From positions 1 through 64,000 of the forward strand of contig CAIUGT010000008.1 in NCBI GenBank assembly GCA_903898755.1: DNA of 64,000 nucleotides. Direction: 5' to 3'. Below are positions 59,564-64,000 of this stretch, one piece after another. Under the pieces are notes generated by a model, which was not told the origin of the DNA, ran no database searches, and saw nothing but the letters and a program-made list of their open reading frames with translations. Within the stretch, counting starts at the first letter, position 1; each line of letters begins with the position of its first letter. The position numbers and the translations under genes are program-made. Source of the stretch: an uncultured bacterium. Lineage in GTDB: Bacteria > Planctomycetota > Phycisphaerae > Phycisphaerales > SM1A02.

Positions 59564-60625
59564 TTAAGTTTTGGTTTTGGAATGCGCTTTCCAAGCGGCG
59601 ATTAATTCCGCCTCGCGCGCGCGGCTCATGCCTGGCGCGCCGGGCTTGGCCCCGAAATCAAAATCTGGTTTTGTTTTCATGAACCAATCAGCGGTGTCGC
59701 GCGCGGTCTGTGCCAGCGGACGAAATTTCAATCCTTGCTCAATGGCTTTGCGTCGGTTGATGCCGCCCATTGGCGCCTCGGCGGCCATGGAGGCGGGAAT
59801 CCACAGCGGCATTCCCATCCAAGGTTGCACTTGTTGTTCAAGCAACCAGTCATCATCGGCTGGAACAAAGTCGACATGATTTCCAAACGCTCCGCGGCAG
59901 CCAAAAATAAATCCATCAAAGGTGAGCGCGCCATCTGGACCCGCGCAATTGAACGCGCCGCCGTGGCCGTTTTGAGCGCAAATACAGGCAAAATCCGCTA
60001 AATCGCGCGCGTCAATAAAGGACGTCTCGCATCCCCACGGATTTTTTGAATTGGGAATCAACACTTCGCCGCCGCGCTGCATACGCACGGGCCAGTACGT
60101 GAAACGATCAGTTGGATCACCGGGTCCCACAATCAGACCCGGACGCAACATGGTTGCGCGATCCGCGTACACGGCGGTCAACGCACGCTCGCACGCGGCC
60201 TTCAGCGGACCGTAGGTTTCATTGGATAATTTTTCATCGATCACTTGCGGATCCGCGGCCAGCGGAGCCGATTCGTCCGCATGCACAGGCAATGGATCGG
60301 CGTACACATTCAGTGTGGTGATCAAAATATATTGGCGCGCCGCAGGCTTTAACAATTCAGCGCTTGCGCGCGTGATGCGCGGAACAAACGCGCTTGTATC
60401 AATGACCGCGTCCCAAGTTCGACCTGCGCGAATTGCGGCGGCCAAGGGCTCTAGGCCTGGTGCCTTGTTGGGATCCCGGTCGCCATGGATTTGCTCAAGA
60501 TCCTTGAACATGCCGGGATTTGTTTTGCCGCGATTGAACAGCGTCACTGTCCATCCGCGCGCCCGTGCGCTTTCCACAATGGCTGGTCCAAGAAAAGATG
60601 TGCCGCCAAGAATTAAAATGTTCAT
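59564..60625 (-). CDS. NAD-dependent epimerase/dehydratase (extended SDR)
   Basis: A 353-residue extended SDR: NILILGGTSFLGPAIVESARARGWTVTLFNRGKTNP at the N-terminus (GGTSFLG nucleotide loop), LITTLNVYAD in the active-site strand and a Y-G-x-L-K motif (YGPLKAACE) in place of Y-x-x-x-K. It resembles the SDR group annotated as NAD-dependent epimerases of unknown substrate and RNA-binding CSP41-like proteins. ATG 60625 with AAAGG five bases upstream is preferred over the longer frame from 60664. Confidence 0.85.
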   Translation of the reverse strand: MNILILGGTSFLGPAIVESARARGWTVTLFNRGKTNPGMFKDLEQIHGDRDPNKAPGLEPLAAAIRAGRTWDAVIDTSAFVPRITRASAELLKPAARQYILITTLNVYADPLPVHADESAPLAADPQVIDEKLSNETYGPLKAACERALTAVYADRATMLRPGLIVGPGDPTDRFTYWPVRMQRGGEVLIPNSKNPWGCETSFIDARDLADFACICAQNGHGGAFNCAGPDGALTFDGFIFGCRGAFGNHVDFVPADDDWLLEQQVQPWMGMPLWIPASMAAEAPMGGINRRKAIEQGLKFRPLAQTARDTADWFMKTKPDFDFGAKPGAPGMSRAREAELIAAWKAHSKTKT

Positions 60626-60758
60626 GATTGCCTTTGGGTTGAAGCGTGTCCGTTGAGAAAGCAATCGTACTTCACTTCATTTTCAATGCAACCAAATCTC
60701 ACGCATGACGGGTGCGTAGGTTGGCCTCTCGCCTATTCAAAAAACCTTTCGAAATAAG

Positions 60759-62786
60759 CTATTTTGGCTTTTTCTTGGACGCTCCGCTTGGGCGTGCGTA
60801 TCGAAGATCAATCGCGGCGCTTCCCAAGGTGATGTCCTTGATAGCCGTCAACACATCAGCGCGGGAAACTTTTTCGCTCGTGGAAAGTTTGGGTTCGGCG
60901 CTGAGGGCATACAGCGTGACCACGTATATTTTTTCGCCCGGACCTTTTGAACAAGGCGGCGCGTATTCAGCGCGGCCATTCACGGTGTTCACTCCCCAAG
61001 TGCCAACATTTTTCTGGCCAGCATCAAGTGACTTGGTGGTTGCGGGAATGTTCCAAGTGACAATATAAACATGCTCATCACCGCCTGGACCAGGCAAGTG
61101 GTGCATGGTCAACGCCAGACTTTTGGTTCCCGCAGGCAGATCGCTCCACTGGAATGGTGGCGACACGCCATCACCATCGCAGGTGAACTTTGCATCAAGC
61201 AAACCATTCGCGCCAACGCCTGAACTTGAAAATGGAAATGCATTTGCCGCGCGCGGCGTGGATGCGGTGGATGAATTTTCGCCCGCACTTGGTCGATCAT
61301 TCGCGCCGCGATCGCCGCGCGCAGGTCTGTCACCATCATCACGCGGCGGAGGTTGGTCATTTGGATCGTCATTTTCCCGTGGGGGTGGTGGACCATCCTC
61401 ACGCGGAGGCGGTGGACCATCTTCACGCGGTGGCTTATCGCCCTTGTCGCGGCGATCACCTTTCTTGGGACCTTTTCCATTGTCGCGGCCTTCTTTGGCG
61501 GAAAGTGTTTCAGAGGTTTTTTCCCCGTCCACACTGGTGTAATTGAAAATGACTTTGCCTGAAGCGTCAACGGAATATTCAACAAAGCCAGACTTGCCGC
61601 CAATTTCATAGGTCAACTTCCACGCCTTGGGCGCAGTTTGTTTGAAGCCAGTGATCTTGGCGCCGCGCAAAGGAGTGGTGGCTTGGCGCAATGGTTGCGC
61701 GTGCGCTTGCGGAACAATCTCATCGCCTTCCACTTTCACGTTGCCGCGCATGCCGCCATTGATATATGGATACGTCTTGCTTGCGTGATAGTGATACGAG
61801 CGCGTTCCGCCATTGAGACCTTGACCCGCGGCGACCACGCAAAAATGTCCGTTGAGTTCATCAAGCGCGTCGGTGCTTCCAAGCGGACAAGATTCAGGCG
61901 TGCCAGATTTTGCTTTTGGGTCGTACAGACCGTAGATGGCGAACCCATCCAGCGCGAAGGCGATTGGATTTTTTAGTCCGACTACTTTTTGAATTGCAAG
62001 CGGTGCCGCGTGATAGTGGTAGTCATCGCCACGGCCGCAGTGCCCGCCGAACTCGTCAAGTTCGCCAATGGAAAACGAATCAACGCCGCGATTGTTGAGC
62101 GCGTTGAAAATAGGAATACCATTTGCCGCAAGCGCTATGGCGCCGCGGCGAAGTTGCGTGCGACCAGAAATGGGTTTATCAGAAAGCGTGGATTTGAGCG
62201 GGATTTGCCATGCATTTGCGCCCGTGTAATTCTGGGGCAGCGGCACTTGTTGCTGCCAAGCGGTAATTCCAACCATCATGGTGAAGTCCAGCGGCGCATG
62301 CGGAAGCCCGTCGGATTCAACATAGAGCCACTGCGCATCCCAGTGCGTCTTCACGCTGGGCGCGAATAGTTTGTACGCAGCCGCTTGCCATGGATCGTTT
62401 GGTGGATTGATGGGCGTTGCGTTTTGCGTGGTGGCGGTGGGTTGCAAGTTTGTGGTCGTGATCATGTCCACGCTTTGGTTCATGGCGCGCACGCGATTCA
62501 ATTGCGCTTGCGCACGCGCGCGGTCGTGCTGATTCAAATCAGCCATGTCAATTGTGGCGGTGCCGCCATCATGCAAATCAATTGTCACGCTGTTCTTGCC
62601 AACCGTCAGCAACCAACCTTCAAGGTCGAGCTTGTTGCGTTCATCGCGCCACACATGAATGGAATTGTGGTCGTGAGCGCCAGTGCTTTGAATGTGTGTT
62701 TGATCGAGCGCGTCGGCGTGTTCACCAGGCGGGTGCGCAGCGGCAAAGTTGACGACAATGAATAAAATAGCTGGTATTGCGTGCAT
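60759..62786 (-). CDS. Secreted YHYH-domain protein with C-terminal PEBP (YbhB/YbcL) domain
   Basis: A 675-residue fusion. Signal peptide [17 protein letters not shown]; a short SLA1-like segment ([20 protein letters not shown], about 45-65); a YHYH domain with [12 protein letters not shown] and [16 protein letters not shown]; a linker rich in Lys, Asp, Pro and Arg; then a PEBP domain ([47 protein letters not shown]). YHYH domains are common in planctomycetes, of unknown function. ATG 62786 gives the signal peptide; the longer frame to 62870 does not. Confidence 0.88.
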   Translation of the reverse strand: MHAIPAILFIVVNFAAAHPPGEHADALDQTHIQSTGAHDHNSIHVWRDERNKLDLEGWLLTVGKNSVTIDLHDGGTATIDMADLNQHDRARAQAQLNRVRAMNQSVDMITTTNLQPTATTQNATPINPPNDPWQAAAYKLFAPSVKTHWDAQWLYVESDGLPHAPLDFTMMVGITAWQQQVPLPQNYTGANAWQIPLKSTLSDKPISGRTQLRRGAIALAANGIPIFNALNNRGVDSFSIGELDEFGGHCGRGDDYHYHAAPLAIQKVVGLKNPIAFALDGFAIYGLYDPKAKSGTPESCPLGSTDALDELNGHFCVVAAGQGLNGGTRSYHYHASKTYPYINGGMRGNVKVEGDEIVPQAHAQPLRQATTPLRGAKITGFKQTAPKAWKLTYEIGGKSGFVEYSVDASGKVIFNYTSVDGEKTSETLSAKEGRDNGKGPKKGDRRDKGDKPPREDGPPPPREDGPPPPRENDDPNDQPPPRDDGDRPARGDRGANDRPSAGENSSTASTPRAANAFPFSSSGVGANGLLDAKFTCDGDGVSPPFQWSDLPAGTKSLALTMHHLPGPGGDEHVYIVTWNIPATTKSLDAGQKNVGTWGVNTVNGRAEYAPPCSKGPGEKIYVVTLYALSAEPKLSTSEKVSRADVLTAIKDITLGSAAIDLRYARPSGASKKKPK

Positions 62787-62873
62787 TTCATGAATCCTTT
62801 GTTCGATGAATCCGGAAAGGGACACGCACTTTATACAAATAGCGGCTTCTGGTATTGGCTGTATGGCCACAAC

Positions 62874-64000
62874 TTAGTCGTACGACAAAAGCACCAACGA
62901 AATATCGGCGGAGTCCGCCGTGCCACTGTGATCCAGATCACTCGTGCATCCTAGGCATGGACCAAACTCAAGCAGGACCATGGACACATCTCCGCTATCA
63001 ACAAAACCACTGCCGTCGATGTCCGCAAACTTGCCCATGGACACAAGTGCATGTTGCTGGCCCGTCACAGTGCGCAAGTTTGGCGCCGCGCCAAGTTCGC
63101 TTGAACCAAGTACCAATCCTGGCAGCCATTGATTGGTCAACGTTCCATCAGCGCGTTCAAGGCAAGCCGAGAGCCCGATTGATCCATTGAAATCCGCCGC
63201 AAGTCCAAGCTCTGAAAATGGAATTAGAATTTCAAGTCCGGTGGTGGCGGTTTGCGCGGCTGCCACGGAAATGCTTGTAATTCCCGCTGTATTTGTATTG
63301 TCCAGCGCAATCTCAATGCCGTGAGGATTGGTTCCGCCACTGAGCACGCCGCGGCCAGCATTGACAGCGACTACTCCACGAAATTCCTTGATGGCGGCGC
63401 TGGCGCTTGGAAGATCAATGTGATCCACATACATGTTTGTGCCCGAAGCATTGATGAAATACATGTGGTCGGGCACAAAGCCCTGATCAAATGTGAGTCC
63501 GTTTAAAAGAGCAAGTCCTTGCGGAGGAGCCGCCAGCATGCTTGTGGCAAGCGTTGATTGTCCGTTGTTCAAACCATTTGAAGAATTTGGATCCACGTCA
63601 ATGAAGAGCGCGAGTGGAGTGGCGTCTTGCGGAATATTTCCGGTGATTGAAATTCGCAGCGCGTCGCCATCGCGTCGGGCGAACAGTTGATCAAGCTCGC
63701 CAATGTTGTTGCCAAGGGACGAGAGACAACTTTGCGAAGCGATGAGGGCGTCGGGGCCGGCATCCGTATCGAGCGCGCGACCATTGATGTCCGCGTGCGC
63801 GCTTGACTGCGCCGACGTGAGCGCTGCGCGCGCGATAAACCATGAACGCGCGCCAATTTGAATTGGATACGCGCTTTTGTTGGCGCTCGTCACCGCGGTC
63901 AGCGTGGCGGCGGTCTGAAGATCGGTGGGCACGGTTCCGCTGGTTGGCACGGTGAAATCAGCCAAATTCAGCGTGCCGCTTGCGGTGGCGGAATCAAGAT
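62874..64000 (-). CDS. Dockerin-like repeat protein, N-terminus outside window
   Basis: The frame stays open to the right edge (LDSATASGTLNLADF at the visible start), so the gene is truncated by the window. The visible 375 residues form a secreted beta-rich protein: DALRISITGNIPQDATPLALFIDVDP resembles the calcium-binding start of a lamin-tail or adhesion-type domain. The end holds two dockerin-like loops (DIDGSGFVDSGD and DLDHSGTADSAD). A Cys-x-x-Cys (CLGC) precedes the second loop. Its end is 88 bp downstream of the YHYH gene's start region. Confidence 0.8.
   Translation of the reverse strand, partial: LDSATASGTLNLADFTVPTSGTVPTDLQTAATLTAVTSANKSAYPIQIGARSWFIARAALTSAQSSAHADINGRALDTDAGPDALIASQSCLSSLGNNIGELDQLFARRDGDALRISITGNIPQDATPLALFIDVDPNSSNGLNNGQSTLATSMLAAPPQGLALLNGLTFDQGFVPDHMYFINASGTNMYVDHIDLPSASAAIKEFRGVVAVNAGRGVLSGGTNPHGIEIALDNTNTAGITSISVAAAQTATTGLEILIPFSELGLAADFNGSIGLSACLERADGTLTNQWLPGLVLGSSELGAAPNLRTVTGQQHALVSMGKFADIDGSGFVDSGDVSMVLLEFGPCLGCTSDLDHSGTADSADISLVLLSYD

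Overview
The window looks like chromosomal DNA from a planctomycete of the Phycisphaerae type, probably aquatic. The reasons are two secreted proteins that end in dockerin-like calcium repeats (7275-10196 and 62874-64000), a YHYH-PEBP fusion, a single-chain glycyl-tRNA synthetase and moderate GC. This placement is inferred from protein style; no rRNA gene is present. No tRNA, rRNA, CRISPR array or insertion sequence was recognised. About 58 genes are supported.

Region 1 (1-6.5 kb) is accessory in character: a truncated short-repeat protein, a phage/plasmid-type DUF932 protein, an SF2 helicase, a lysine-rich protein of unknown function, an ECF-like sigma factor and a WYL regulator. A 25-bp dyad element occurs twice between the unknown gene and the sigma factor, a related half-site lies in the helicase/unknown divergent gap, and a perfect 12-bp palindrome lies upstream of the WYL gene. 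Region 2 (6.5-18.7 kb) is mostly housekeeping and transport: SYLF lipoprotein, dockerin protein, glycyl-tRNA synthetase, D-amino acid dehydrogenase-like enzyme, MFS carrier, DUF3817, DASS anion symporter, Ca2+/H+ antiporter and a glycosylasparaginase-like hydrolase.

Region 3 (18.7-37.1 kb) is a surface-polysaccharide locus: two GT-C-like membrane proteins, a fatty-acid desaturase, a plus-strand run (GT2, O-antigen ligase, DUF6492, GT4-like) and a tightly overlapped nine-gene minus-strand operon (35120 to 27872). That operon starts with rfbF and rfbG and continues with a 3,5-epimerase, two C-methyltransferase-family proteins, a reductase, a CmcI-like methyltransferase and a GT2. Together they suggest a CDP-linked, branched (C-methylated) 6-deoxyhexose. 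Two more glycosyltransferases and an H-NS-type nucleoid protein close the locus.

Region 4 (37.6-49.1 kb) holds a hydrolase, a 3-methyladenine glycosylase, a pullulanase, an Fe-S-type Rrf2 regulator, a ChaN-like lipoprotein, an acetyltransferase, a persulfide/rhodanese pair (CstB-like and YgaP-like) and a divergent arsD-arsA pair without arsB or arsR. Region 5 (49.1-58.5 kb) centres on a predicted nitric-oxide signalling operon: two tandem H-NOX proteins, a hybrid histidine kinase with the H-NOX-associated HNOBA domain, and an HD-GYP response regulator. On its plus-strand side lie a STAS-metallo-beta-lactamase fusion and a duplicated NTF2-like secreted protein. Upstream is a putative lipoprotein with a striking three-residue leucine repeat, then an EF-hand protein. 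Region 6 (58.6-64 kb) has an acetyltransferase, an SDR epimerase, the YHYH-PEBP protein and a truncated dockerin protein.

The strongest candidates for new biology are the double H-NOX/HNOBA/HD-GYP operon with its neighbouring STAS-MBL protein, the dyad-linked sigma/helicase/DUF932 cluster, and the CDP-branched-sugar operon.
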